NCBI GenBank assembly: GCA_963920525.1
Contig: OY986436.1
Coordinates: 93,905,342-93,969,341 of the forward strand
DNA: 64,000 bases
Source: Dichetophora obliterata
Taxonomy: Eukaryota > Arthropoda > Insecta > Diptera > Sciomyzidae
Direction of reading: 5' to 3'
The notes under the pieces are model-generated. The model ran no database searches. It was not told the origin of the DNA and saw only the letters and a program-made list of their open reading frames with translations. The position numbers were made by a program, and so were the translations under genes. Shown here piece by piece: positions 43,209 to 55,546 of this stretch; the stretch's first letter is position 1; every line of letters starts with the position of its first letter.

Positions 43209-45545
43209 TTTGATCATTTTGGCTGCATGCACAAGGGAGCAAAAAGATCGGTATTTTTTAATGTGCTTGCCTGTTTCTTCCTATTTGAATATCTGAAGAA
43301 ATATTGCAAATTTTATGAATGAAAATAAAATTTTACAGCTTCTTATTTGCATGTGCATGGTTGCCGAATTTATTTTGTTTCCAGCTGGACATTTTTGTTG
43401 TAGCTATATTTTGGTTGCTGCTGCAGAGAAGGATTTTTAGATATTTCATTAGCTGAATAGAAAGACAGAATTCTGATTCGGCTAATGAAATAAATATTGG
43501 ATAATAAAAAAATGTAGCAATAAAATAGAACTGGTCCAGCAGTTTTTTATAAATTTAAAATAAAACAAAGAAATATTGTAAATTTAATTAATGAGATTAA
43601 AAGTTCTATTTGATACAAATTTAACAGGTTATTTATATGTATGTGTGTTTTTTTTCTTCCACCTTTTTGTAGTTGCCGACTTTATTTTGTTTATAGCTGG
43701 ACATTTTCCTTATAGCAATATTTTGCTTGCTACTTTGGATACACAACCATAATTTTTAGATACTTCATTAAACCGGCTAGTGAAATTATTATTAGTCAGG
43801 ACTTGAACAATTTTTTTTTTAGCAAAAATGCTTTTAATACATAAAATAACTTGAATTAACAAAATACAAACATCAAATTTCTCCAAAATCGGTCTTACTG
43901 TTTAAGAGGAGTGCAGTGAGGAAGCCATGTACAGAAGAATTTATTGTATATAGATATTCTCCGGCAGACGTTGTCCTGCCACCGCCTTACTGCCATATAT
44001 GAATTTTCATGCTAATCGGACAAAATTTTATGTTTTCAACATTTTGAGTATAGTTGCCGAACGTATATATATAAACTGAATAACAAAATTTTAGTCTAAT
44101 ACAACCAAAACCGTCCAAAATATAGCATTTTTGTTGATTTGTAGGCAGTAAAAGAGGGTGTGGCAAAATATTTTTACCTTAAACCATCTAGAACTCAAAA
44201 CAAATCGAGTGCCAAAATTTGAGCTTAAGTTACTTTATGCCTATCGTCTTAATATTTGAACTGTATTAAAATGTAAAACAATATATATTTACGAATTTCG
44301 TAATCAATTTTTACTAACACTTTTTACAAATTTTACAAAATTTAATATTTATTCCAAGATTTCTAACCATGAATATAGTATATTATTTTAAGAAATTAAG
44401 AAAATATACTATAATAAGTACAATATATGTATATACTCTTTTTTGTAAAAATGTACATTAAGGTGGCCCTAATTTATAAAAGTTTTTTTACCGCCATAGG
44501 CTAAAAACTATTCGATTTGATATAAAATTAAAATGTATGCAGTTTTTTCGAAAAAATCCCCAAAAACCTACAAATCAACAAAAATGATATATTTTGGATG
44601 GTTTTGGTTGTATTAGACTAAAATTTTTTATTTTAGTTTATATAGATACGTTCGGCAACTATACTCAAAATGGTGAAAACATAAAATGGTTTTTTTCCGA
44701 TTAGCATGAAAATTCATATATGGCAGTAAGGCGGTGGCAGGACAGTGTCTGCCAGAGAATATCTTTATGCAATAAATTCTTCTGTACATGGCTTTCTCAC
44801 TGAACTCCTCCTAAGCAGTTAGACCGATTTTGAAGTAATTTGGTGTTTGTATTTTGTTAATTCAAGTTAATTTTATTTATTAAAATCATTTATGTTAAAA
44901 AAAATTTTTCAAGTCCTGACTAATAATAATTTCATTAGCCAAATCATCAGAATTTCGTCTTTTTATTGGTCTAATGAAGTATCTAAAAATAATAGTTGTG
45001 TACCCAATGTAGCAAGCAAAATATTGCTACAAGGAAAATGTCCAGCTAGAAACAAACTAAATTCGGCAACTACAAAAAGATGGAAGAAAAAAAACACACA
45101 TACATATAAATAATAACCTGTAAAATTTGTATCAAATAGAACTTTTATTCTCATTAATTAAGTCTACAATATTTCTTTGTTAAATTTTTAATTTATAAAA
45201 TACTGCTAGACCAATTCTATTTATTACTACATTTGTTTTATTATCCAAAAATTATTTCATTAGCCGAATCAGAATTCTGTCTTTCTATTCAGCTAATGAA
45301 ATATCTAAAAATCCTTCTCTGCAGTAGCAACTAAACTATAGCTACAACAAAATCACAACGAAAATGTCCAGCTGGAAACAAACTAAATTCGGCAACCATG
45401 CACATGTAAATAAGAAGCTGTAAAATTTTATTTTCATTCATAAAATTTGCAATATATCTTCAGATATTCAAATAAGAAGAAATAGGCAAGCACATTAAAA
45501 AATACCGATCTTTTTGCTCCCTTGTGCACGCAGCCAAAATGATAA
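43209..45545. mobile_element. 2.3-kb palindromic (foldback) element
   Basis: CATTTTGGCTGCATGCACAA at the left is mirrored by the right end (GTGCACGCAGCCAAAATG). The arms remain alignable over most of their ~1.1 kb (GGACATTTT.GTTGTAGC, TAATGAAATATCTAAAAATC, GAATTTTCATGCTAATCGG, GTTGCCGAACGTATATATA). Symmetry centres near 44380. The inner arms contain the GACAACGTCTGCC block of the Helitron-like family. Flanking duplication is not resolved and no protein is encoded. Confidence 0.8.
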
Positions 45546-45889
45546 AAATATTGCTACATTAGCAACTCAGTTTTGTCTTAAGACTACTTAGCGATTATTC
45601 CTTCTCGACACAATTATATTGTTTAATCTAGGGTGGGCTATCCTTTTGGCATTTCCTTCGTGTCATGTTTTTTATAGTTTTGGTTGTTGCAGCTTTAATT
45701 TCACTATTATTTTAATGAGAAGGGAATCGCAACAATGTCAGACATTTTTCAAAAACAATTAAAGCTGTTGTTTACATTACTCACTGTTACAACAACAAAA
45801 AAAAGAAATTGTTTCCATATCGCGAGCAAAGTCGCAGAGAGGTTTCGCCATATATACAGGGCTTTGATTCAAGTAGTTCAATAAATGTC

Positions 45890-45930
45890 ACAATATCATA
45901 ACAATATCATAACAATATCATAACAATAAC
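45890..45930 (+). repeat. Short tandem repeat, 11-bp unit
   Basis: ACAATATCATA is repeated three times and followed by ACAATAAC. Confidence 0.85.
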
Positions 45931-46599
45931 AATGCACATCTATTCACAAAACTTGAATAAAAATACTAAAAAGTCGCCGTCGACACGAGTGAAGTGCCTG
46001 CTACACACCAACACGTCGTCGCACAGTGAAAAACAAGGGTCTGAAATTTGCACACATAGAAAGTAATATATGACGCTTCTATTTAAATACTTTTTTTTTA
46101 AAATATTTGGCATACAAGATTAAAAAAATTAAAGTAAAACTGAAAACTTAAAAATTGACATTTATTTTATTAATAAATAAAAATATTACTCTAAAAGTGG
46201 ATGTTATTAAAGATCCACCAAGAGTACGAAAACCAAAGATGGATGGACACTATAAAAATTTACTTTTCTGCGGTAGGTCTTAACTTCGAAGATCGAAGAT
46301 CTCTTCGATATGATGAAACTGAGAGCCTTCTCAAAAAATGCAAAACCAAAATCATTATCAAATACGCTAGAAAAAGAAGAAGGTTACTAGAACATTATGA
46401 GGACACACCTTTAAATTATGAGAAACGATGAAAAATACATAAAATTCTTATCTACTAATATACCGGTACATTACAGGCACTTCATTATACCTGCTTAACT
46501 TTAGCTTCTGAAACCAATACGTTGACTTTCAAAAGCTGCAGAGTATCTTTATCAAACTCCTGTACATTTTTGGTGAAACTCCATACAGTTTTCTAATGC

Positions 46600-47235
46600 T
46601 GGTGATGTACGGATCAGAAGTATTTAGAAGATTATGAAATACATCTGCATTTGTAAGTAAACGAGCGCATTTCCTGGCGTTATCAAGGCGAAATTTTTTA
46701 TAATCCTTATTACGAGATTCTTGAGCATCTTCTGAAAGTTGACCGATAAGAATACCTCAAAATGCTTTATGACATTTTCTCCGTGATTTAAAATTTTGTG
46801 TACTGAAGATGGCATATAATAATATATCACATATATTCGGGCAGTTTCTAAAGCATAGCTACCAAAAATTTCAGCATTTATCATAACAACTGAGAGGAGA
46901 GCTTGCAGTATTATGTTCATTAAGTCTCTTAATCAAATTTTCATTTACGCCAGTGATATCAGCAGAGCAGCTTTCATTGTAAAAAATTTTTCTAGCAGTA
47001 TTACCATCATTGATATTACCACTTATTTTTTTGGTTTGTCGATGATCAATCCTAGCTCCTCACGAAAACGATTTCGTACCAAGATCTTCTTCTCTTGTTG
47101 AAGCCGTTTCTTTTTTCACTTGTGGCTGAACATTTTTGGAAAGACGAGTTGTAGGAAACATGTAATATCATGTCCATGCAACGAATCCAGGCATGTAATG
47201 TAGACAGTCCTAATTTTCATTTTAGTTATTTACAT
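46600..47235 (-). pseudogene. Transib-like (RAG1-related) transposase fragment
   Basis: Minus-strand text in several frames gives KLGLSTLHAWIRCMDMILHV, then RNRFREELGLIIDKPK, NINDGNTARKIF, ALETARIYVIYYYMPSSVHK with ILNHG, and QLSEDAQESRNKDYKKF. These blocks follow the order of the C-terminal half of Transib transposases, including the catalytic glutamate region (LSEDAQESRNK). The N-terminal half with both catalytic aspartates is absent. Stops and shifts make it dead. It is clearly diverged from the copy at 57.7 kb. A CACAGTG at 46022-46028 could be its left terminus, but no partner was found. Confidence 0.7.
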
Positions 47236-47762
47236 TTAATCAACGCCAAATAATAAAATGGACTTTTATTCCCTCATAGGACTTAATCTTAATACAAACA
47301 AATAGACCAACTGGGTATTACAAAAAGTTTAAATTAAAGTCAGCATAAGCTGCAACCAAAAAAGTAGATATATCATGGCGTATGAATAACTTTAATTGCT
47401 TTGAAGCTTTGAAAGCGGTCCAGAAATATGTGGCTTGTAAAAGTTTTTAAGACAATTTCTAACGATTTTTTTCATATTTATTTGTTCAGCAAAGAAGTTG
47501 TTCAGAACAATAGGAACAACTTTGCTGAAGAGCGATAAAATTATTAAATACAGAAAGAAAAGTGAACAAAAAAAGCGCACAGTTTTATTATTAATTTTAC
47601 ATACAAAACAGTCATATCTTTGAAAATTACGAAGAACCATGGATGAACATTTTTTTAGCATTTATTAGAAGTATGTTAAAGTACTCTGAATTTTACAAAT
47701 CGATAACCGACGTATTTTCAGAAAAAATTTTGGCCGTTTTGTAATCTTTATGTAGTCTAACA

Positions 47763-48108
47763 TCATTTTGTGGCGATCGTAGCCTAGTGGGTATAGTGCG
47801 TGGCCCCTAAGCTAAAGAACCGCGGTAGCCCGGGTTCAATTCCAGCTCAGACAGAAAAATTTTTTCAATTGAATTAATTTTTCTGTTCGGTCGTCACCTC
47901 TCTGCAGGCAATGGCAAACCTCAGAGAGTAAAAATTGCCATGTAAAGCTTCTTGAGAACATGAGCCGTTCGGAGTCGGCATAAAACACGTAGGTCCAGTT
48001 CTCGGTCATTTGTGATAAAAATTTAATAACACGCACAACACAATTGATCAATAGAAGCTAGGTCAAAGTCCTTCCAAGGGCTGAAATGGCCAGTTTATTT
48101 TTATTTTA
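47763..48108 (+). mobile_element. tRNA-derived SINE, copy D
   Basis: Family as at 14300. A perfect 16-bp target duplication TTTATGTAGTCTAACA lies at 47747-47762 and 48109-48124. Confidence 0.95.
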
Positions 48109-48164
48109 TTTATGTAGTCTAACACTAGTAGATAGAATTTACATAGAATAACTTAAAACCGAAC

Positions 48165-50279
48165 TGTTGAAAAGATTTAATACTTAACTTCACTGTGAGT
48201 GTGAATTTCTCGAATTGCAACCTCGCACGGCAACCCTGGTTGAGAAAAAGTTGACAGTTTCTGCTTATTTCTTTTGTTCGCTCATTCGAGGCGACCATGA
48301 TTAAAATAAGTTAAATTTCATGAAGTCATTGCAAATCTAATTGAAGAGCTGGTTGCAAGTCGAGGTAGTCACACAAAAGTGTAAGCTTTATATATATTAC
48401 AGTTCTTAAGATTTCATTTAATGTTAAGGGCCACTTTCTCAATGTCCGGTTAGTCTAGCTCTTAACCAGGACTTAGCTAACCATACGATAGCTAAAAAAA
48501 TAATTTTGATTTCACCAGGTGCTGGTTAAGCAACTGTCCGTTAGATGACTAATTGTGAATTTTTGAATTGTGAATACGTAAAAACATCATATCAGCTGTC
48601 TCGTGTTTACAAATTTTTTGATTTTGTGCTGCCACCTAATTATATGTCTTTTCAATAGTTTTAAACGTAATTTATCAGTGTTAAGGGATCGCTTATTTCG
48701 AATCTAAAGTCGGAATTTTAAAATTCAAGATGGTGGATAGGGTTGCCACCTTAATTTTTTTTAGTTTTATAAATTCGGGGCCGGCAAAAAAAAAATGGTA
48801 TACCAAATATGAGTCGCTGAATCCGAATCCGTTGTCAGAATTTCAAAATTATAAAATTTTTTAATAATAGGGTTGTCACCTAATTATATGTCTTTTCAAT
48901 AGTTTTAAACGTCATCTATCAGTGTTAAGGGGTCGCTGATTTCGAATCTAAAGTCCGAATTTTAAAATTCAAGATGGTGGATAGGGTTGCCACCTTAATT
49001 TTTTTAGTTTTATAAATTCGGGGCCGGCAAAAAAAAAATGATACACTAAATATGGGTCGCTGAATCCGAATCCGTTGTCAGAATTTCAAAATTATAAAAT
49101 TTTGAAATAATAGGGTTGCCACCTAATTATATGTCTTTTCAGTAGTTTTAAACGTCATTTATCAGTGTTAAGGGGTTGCTGATTCCAAATTTAAGGTCAG
49201 AATTTTAAACTTCAAGATGGTGGATAGGGTTGCCACCTTAATTTTTTTAGTTTTATAAATTCGGTGCTGGCAAAGTTTAAAATTCTGACTTTATAAATGA
49301 CACTAATAAATGTCGTTTAAAACTCGTGAAAATATATATTATTAGGTGGCAACCCTATTATTACAAAATTTTATAATTTTGAAATTCTGACGACGGATTC
49401 GGATTCAGCGACCCATTTTTGATGTACCAGTTTTTTTGCCAGCCCCGAATTCATGAAAATGCAAAAAATTAAGGTGGCAACCCTATCCACCATCTTGAAT
49501 TTTAAAATTCTGACCTTAAATTTGGAATCAGCAACCCCTTAACACTGATAAATGTTGTTTAAAACTACTGAAAAGACATATAATTAGGTGGCAACCCTAT
49601 TATTTCAAAATTTTATAATTTTGAAATTCTGACAACGGATTCGGATTCAGCGACCCATATTTGGTGTATAATTTTTTTTTGCCGGCCCCGAATTTATAAA
49701 ACTAAAAAAAATTAAGGTGGCAACCCTATCCACCATCTTGAATTTTAAAAATCGGACTTTAGATTCAACATCAGCGACCCCTTAACACTGATAAATGATG
49801 TTTAAAACTCTTAAAAATACATATTATTAGGTGGCAATACTGTGGTAAAAATTTATGTGGCAACCTTTACCTCCATCTTAAATTTTAAAACTGTGACATT
49901 ATATTCGAAATCAAATCCGTTGTCAGAATTTCAAAATTACAAGAATTCGCAAAAATAAAAAAAATCTAGGTGGCAACTCTATCCGTCATCTTAAATTTTA
50001 AAGTTTGACAGCATCTTCGAAATCTGTTACCCTAAAATGGCGCTAACCGAAACCACAACTTGCCGTTAACTTAATCAGCACTTAACTGACAGTTCAACCT
50101 TAACCGAACATTGAGAAAGGGCTTTTTTTTCAAGTGCTGGTTAAAGTTCTGATTAGTGCTTAACCGGACATTGAGAAAGCGGCCCTAATTGTATTAACTT
50201 GAAATATAGGAAATAAAACGTATTCAAGTAGAAAATATAGAAACGTTTTTATTTGGCCTCCCAGCCCGCGGAATCAACA
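48165..50279 (+). repeat. 5' LTR of BEL/Pao, split by an insertion
   Basis: LTR text occupies 48165-48427 and 50189-50279; the TAA at 50186-50188 is the duplicated target. The intact 3' LTR at 55847 supplies the empty site (ACGTTAATTGTATT). Confidence 0.93.
48428..50185. mobile_element. Harbinger-type element carrying the 243-bp palindromic array
   Basis: The ends read GGGCCACTTTCTCAATGTCC and, reversed, GGGCCGCTTTCTCAATGTCC. TAA is duplicated (48425-48427, 50186-50188). GGGCC ends with a TWA duplication are typical of PIF/Harbinger. The interior 48630-50030 is an inverted array of the same ~243-bp unit found at 22.0-24.4 kb (marks at 48638, 48882, 49125, then reversed near 49341, 49585, 49828). 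A second copy of the terminus (AACATTGAGAAAGGG) lies near 50107. No transposase is present. Confidence 0.88.
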
Positions 50280-50765
50280 AATTTTTATTTCACTTTTAAG
50301 TTGCCGTACCAAGGGGCCTGGCAAGAGACTTGCTGGCAATCAAACAAACACACTCACAAGAGGACAATTTTTTGAATTGAAACAATACAGCACTGAAGTT
50401 TAACAAGCAAATATTTCACTACTGGTAAGAACGCTGCTGGTTAAAACGCTGTTGGTTGGGTCTGGACAAAGTACAGCGGAGCACCATTTATACTCGAGTT
50501 ACAGGATAAAAAGGTGAAGGCTTAACAACTGCATGCACCCCGTGAGGAGAAGCGCTAACAAGACGACACCGAGTTCAAGCTAAGAAGTCTGCTAGTCGTC
50601 GACTTGTCGGGTGATCAGGTGATTGCCTTTTAAAGTTGATTGGGGTAGAAAAAGATTTGTTTGGTGTGAGTTGTTACGGTATTAGGAAAGGTCGTACGAA
50701 AAATTAGATATATTTTACTTGCAAAAAAAAACGCTGTTCTCCATTGCAAACCGCCATCTTACAAA

Positions 50766-51442
50766 ATGCCTACCACGAGGTCGAAGTCCGATTCGGCTGC
50801 CAATGCATCCGAAGATCACGACAGTGCCGAAGAGCTAAACGAAACGATTTGTCAGCCCGTAGCTTCAACTGCAAGAGCGGAATCGATTGAATTGAGGTTA
50901 GGCCAGATGATGAAAGAAATCCAGGCATTACGTGCGGAAGTCGCCAGAAGCAACCAAACCATTGAAGATTGCGCTCGACGAATATTAGATGCAGAATTAA
51001 GGGGAACAGTCACGAATGGTTGTGAGGCAGAAGTTGGCAATGCAATCTCGGTAGCGGTAGAGAACTTGAATCGTACGTGATCAACAGCAAGAACCGAGCA
51101 GACGCGCACCTTGTACGATTTGCCCGTGTTCGTTAGCCTGAAGATTGGCCGATGTTCAAGGAGGCATTCATGACGACAACGGACGAATATGGCTACAATC
51201 ATGGGCAAAATATGCTGCGGCTACAAAAAGCAATCCAAGGCAAGGCACGTGAAGAAGTTGAGTGCTTGCTGATACATAGCAACAATGTGCCTAGAGTCAT
51301 TGAGACGTTGCAAACGCGATTTGGAAGGCCTGAACAGCTAGTGAAAAGCCAAATATCGAAGGTTCGTAATTTTCCAAGCATTCAAGAAGAACGCATCGAT
51401 CTTCTTGTACCTTTCGCGACGAAGGTACATAACTTAACATAA
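50766..51442 (+). pseudogene. BEL/Pao gag, N-terminal and capsid parts
   Basis: The start MPTTRSKSDSAANASEDHDS is the usual BEL/Pao Gag opening. A coiled stretch LGQMMKEIQALRAEVARSNQ follows. A TGA at 51078-51080 ends this frame. After a shift the capsid-like text resumes (MFKEAFMTTTDEYGY, ARE.VECLL, LQTRFGRPEQLV) to 51442. This Gag would form the particle; here it cannot be made in one piece. Confidence 0.88.
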
Positions 51443-51445
51443 TTT

Positions 51446-52744
51446 TTGGAAGCTGCTGATTGCGACCATCATCTCTCCAACCCAGCATTAATGGATGAAT
51501 TATTAATGAAGCTATCGGTGCAGCGTCGTTTGGATTGGGCACGGCGTGCCATTACGTTGGGTTCCAGAACAACAGTAAGGCATTTTAGCGACTGGTTGCA
51601 AGAGCTGGCCAGTATGGTGAACGTTGCTTGTGTAAGTGCCCCAGATCAACGTCGTGAGATGCGCAACAGAGAAGACAGGCGCGCTAAGTTTTTCCTTACT
51701 GACAATGTTTCTGGCCAATCTTCAGGTGGTGGCTGCGTAGTGTGTTCACGTGGACATGAAGTGGGTAGCTGCATGCAGTTTATAAATCTCAACTTGCAGA
51801 AAAGGTGGCGCATCGTAAGGCAACAGCAGCTCTGTTTTAACTGCTTGAGAGGCGGTCATCGAAGCGACCGTTGTACACAACAGCGCGAGTGCGAAATCGA
51901 AGGTTGCAGGAAAAGGCGGCATAGGCTATTGCATGAGCAGCGTGAACCAAACGAAAAAAGAGAACGACCACCGCGGTCGCAACAGGTGTTCTCAGCTACA
52001 ACATTACAACCATTTAATGATAAACCACTGTTCAAAATACTACCAGTAAAACTAATCGCCAACGGAAAAGAAGTCGTTTGTCATGCGTTCCTGGATGACG
52101 GGTCAGCCATATCGCTGATGAAGCGCAGCCTTGCAGAGAAGCTTGGTCTAAAAGGCCCAATGGAAAATTTGACTTTGCAGTGGTTCGGGAACAACACGGT
52201 CACGGAGCCCACCAGTCGCCACGATATGGCAATTTCCGGCGTTGGTGAAAATGCAAAGATTTTTGATCTTAAGGGTGTTCGGACAGTGCGAAATCTTCAG
52301 CTACCAAAGCAAACAATAAACCTTGCCAACTTGCATTGGAAATACCGACATTTGAAGAAAATACCATTCTCAGCTTACGATTCAGCTAGACCAGAACTTT
52401 TAATTGGCTTGGACAACGTCCACCTGAGTGTACCACGAAGAGTTTCAGCGAGAGGTTGGAAGGGACTGGCTGTGGTTCTGACGAAACTTGGCTGGGTAGT
52501 TTATGGAAACGATGAAGATGACACTGCAGTCAAAAATCATGGCGTTTACTTCGCGCAAGGCGATAATACAGATGATTTAAAAAGACTGGAAATGCAAGTT
52601 AAACGAATGGTCAACGATGAGCTAATTGTGCGTCAAGCGGATCCCGTGGAGGCAGCAGAAACGGTACGAGCTAACCAGTTGCTAGAGGAAACAACTATAC
52701 TCCGGGGTGTGAGGTTTGAGACAGGATTGTTGTGTTCACGATAG
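51446..52744 (+). pseudogene. BEL/Pao gag end, zinc knuckles and protease
   Basis: This 432-residue frame has three metal-binding motifs in BEL order: CVVCSRGHEVGSC, CFNCLRGGHRSDRC and CEIEGCRKRRHRLLH. The protease follows with HAFLDDGSAISLMKRSLAEK, where the usual D[ST]G triad reads DDG, and LLIGLDNVHL, GWVVYG. It ends in a frame shift at about 52716-52744, just before RT. Confidence 0.9.
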
Positions 52745-53582
52745 CTTAATTCTACCTTCTAGTCGCAAGATGGCGATGAAGAGATTTCTAAGCCTAGAAG
52801 CAAAATTTCAGCGAGATGATAACTTTTTTAAACAATACGCTCGCGTTATACTTGATTATGAAAGAAAGGGCTACTCTAGAAAATTAATTGAGGCTGATCA
52901 GCTGGAAAGAGGACCACGCACCTGGTATCTACCACATTTCGGTGTTTATAATCCAAGCAAACCAGGAAAACTTCGGCCAGTTTTCGATGCTGCTGCGAAG
53001 GTTGACGGCGTGTCGTTAAATTCAGTTTGGCTTAGCGGATCGGAGCAGAATCCACCATTATTAAATATTCTCTTAAAGTTTAGGCAAAGGGTCGTCGGCG
53101 TGTGTGCTGATATTGTGAAAATGTTCCACCAGGTATTAATACGAAAGGAGGATAGAGCAGCACAACGTTTTCTTTGGAGGGATGATCGAGAGAGCCCTGT
53201 GGAAGAATATGAAATGATGGTGATGACTTTTGGAGCAACATGTTCTCCTTGCTCGGCGCAATATGTTAAAAACGTGAATAGCCAAGAGTTTCGTGAGCGA
53301 TATCCAGAAGCAGCTGAGGCAATCATCAATAATCATTATGTCGATGTCTTCGTCTACTGTTTCGAGAACGAAGATGAAGCGGCTCGAATTACAAAAGAGG
53401 TCATTTGGATTCACGAGCAAGGCGAATTTGATTTGAAGAAAATTATTTCAAACTCAGCACTTATAAACCGTACATTTAGTCCGGAGGTGGCAGCAGCTAC
53501 GACTTTAACTTGGAAAGGGGTGAAGATGCTGAATTTCAGAAGGTGCTTGGAATGCAGTGGGACATTCAACAAGACGCATTAA
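52716..53582 (+). pseudogene. BEL/Pao reverse transcriptase
   Basis: Motifs in order: TWYLPHFGVYNPSKPGKLRP with VFDAAAK, then SLNSVWLSG, CADIVKMFHQVLIRKEDRAA, MMVMTFGATCSPCSAQY and the polymerase box. The box reads YVDV instead of YVDD (53337-53348), so one metal-binding aspartate is lost. The text moves to another frame near 53510. Confidence 0.92.
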
Positions 53583-54223
53583 TATATGTACTATCATTTG
53601 GCAAAGTGGATCCAGCGATTGTTAATGATAAGCGCAGGCCGACAAAGCGAGAGGTACTACGAGTGACCATGTCTGTATTCGATCCGTTTGGTATGGCGGC
53701 GGTATTGCTGCAATCCATCTGACGCAAGGGTATTGATTAGGACAAGGCTAGCCCTGAAGAAGATCATGACGTCTGGAAGAAATGGCTCGGTATGCTTAAG
53801 CAAATAGCTGACATCAGTGTTCCACGCTGTTATGACAAAGAATTTTCATGGTCATCAATGGAACTGCACGTTTTCGCGGACGCTAGCGAAGAAGCTTATG
53901 CGGCAGTTGGTTACTGGAGAATTCCAGATGGAACTAGCATGAAGCTAGCGTTTGTATGCGGTAAAACGAAATGCGCTCCGATGAAGTTAACATCGATTCC
54001 TCGCCTAGAACTTCAGGCAATAGTTTTAGCCACACGTCTTCGGAAGCTAATCCTAAGCCATCACGATTTCAAGCCCAACCGAACGTATATGTGGAGCGAC
54101 TCCAAAACCGTCCTCGCGTGGATACATTCCGATCATCGCCGATATAAACCCTACGTTGCGCATCGAATAAACAAAATCTTGGAAGACAGCGAAATAGCAG
54201 AATTCAGCTGCCCAGTGCTTTGA
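53510..54223 (+). pseudogene. BEL/Pao RT connection and RNase H
   Basis: FQKVLGMQWDIQQDALIYVL and RPTKREVLRVTMSVFDPFGM form the RT thumb/connection. After a stop at 53720-53722, RNase H follows with HVFADASEEAYAAVGYW, TSIPRLELQAIVLATRL and YMWSDSKTVLAWIHSDHRRY. The catalytic D, E and D are visible. The frame ends near 54223, where the text shifts again (LNAADFGTR). Confidence 0.9.
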
Positions 54224-54560
54224 ATGCAGCTGACTTCGGGACGCGTAAGAAAGAGGGAAAAAGACAATCTTTTTGGGTGACAGGACCAAAATTCTTAATG
54301 AAGCCTGAATCCGAATGGCCGAGTGCACGACCGCCGTTAGATATATTCGAGGAGCTACGCGCTAAGTTCACCTGTATGGTTATAAGTAATAGCTGCGACA
54401 TCTTCATGAAGTTTTCATGCTTCCGCGCATGACTTGAGTTTTTGCATGGATTGGCCGTTTCCATAACAATTGTTGACGAGATAAAGGGAACAAAATGAGT
54501 GGTTGCCTAAGAGTGTCAGAGCTCAAAAGATCCAAAACAATGATCTGCAAGAGCGTGTAA

Positions 54561-55472
54561 GTGTCTGTCTATGCCGATGAGTACGAGGCGCTTAGAACCG
54601 AACAAGAGATTGACAGAAGTAGTAAGATAAGGACATTGACACCTTATTTAGATAGTCGAGGAGTTGTTCGAGTAGGCGGTAGGATAGACGGAGCAACAGC
54701 AGTACCACATTATACGAGAAGGTCGATTATCATGCCACAAAAGCATCACGCTACCAATCTGATAGTTGACTTTTATCACTCTTTATGGAAGCATCAAAAC
54801 CACGACACGATCCTGGCTGAAGTTCGTCGAAGATATTGGGTTCCTCACCTTAGAGCCGAAGTACGTAGAGCAGCTGCTCGATGTCAGAAATGCAAAAATG
54901 CGTCAGCAGCACCGGTAGCGCCTCAGATGGGACAACTCCCGTAAGATAGAACAACGCCCTTTGTCAGACCGTTTTCATAAGTAGGCATTGATTTTATGGG
55001 ACCGTTCCAGATAGTCATCAGTAGGCTCACTGAAAAGCGATGGATTGCCCTCTTCACTTGTCTCACTATTCGCGCGGTACATTTAGAGATAGCTCGTGAT
55101 GTTACCACTGATACATGCCTAATGTGCATACGGAATTTTATCAACAGGAGAGGAACACCAGTGCGCATTCGATCTGACAATGGTACGAATTTTGTGGGTG
55201 CCGCCAATGAATTAGAACATCAATTCAACGATTTTCAAAACGGTAAGATTGCGAATGCCCTTACTAATTAGAAGGTAGAATGGTTGTTTAATTGTCTTTT
55301 CAACCCGCATGCTGGTGGCTGCTGGGAACGCTTCTACAGCGTAAATCTACAGGAACATGAACTTTTCAGTTTAATGTGCGAGGCTGAGAATATTATTAAT
55401 CCACGACCACTGACTCATATACCGCTAGACACGCCAACCGATGAACCCCTTACCCCCAATCACTTCTTATAG
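54561..55472 (+). pseudogene. BEL/Pao integrase
   Basis: The HHCC domain (HHATNLIVDFYHSLWKHQNH, CQKCK) comes first. After a stop at 54942-54944 the core follows: MGPFQIVIS, RAVHLEIARDVTTDTCLM, RSDNGTNFVGAANELE and FNPHAGGCWERF. Catalytic-core residues are visible. Between WERF and LQEHELFSLMCEAENIINPR about 25-30 residues usual for the family are missing. It ends LTPNHFL with a stop. Confidence 0.9.
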
Positions 55473-55546
55473 GTACAGCAAACTCCGTACAGACACCTCA
55501 CCCCGATGAAGAAAAACTCCGAGCGACCAGAAAGCAGCGGCGAAAG

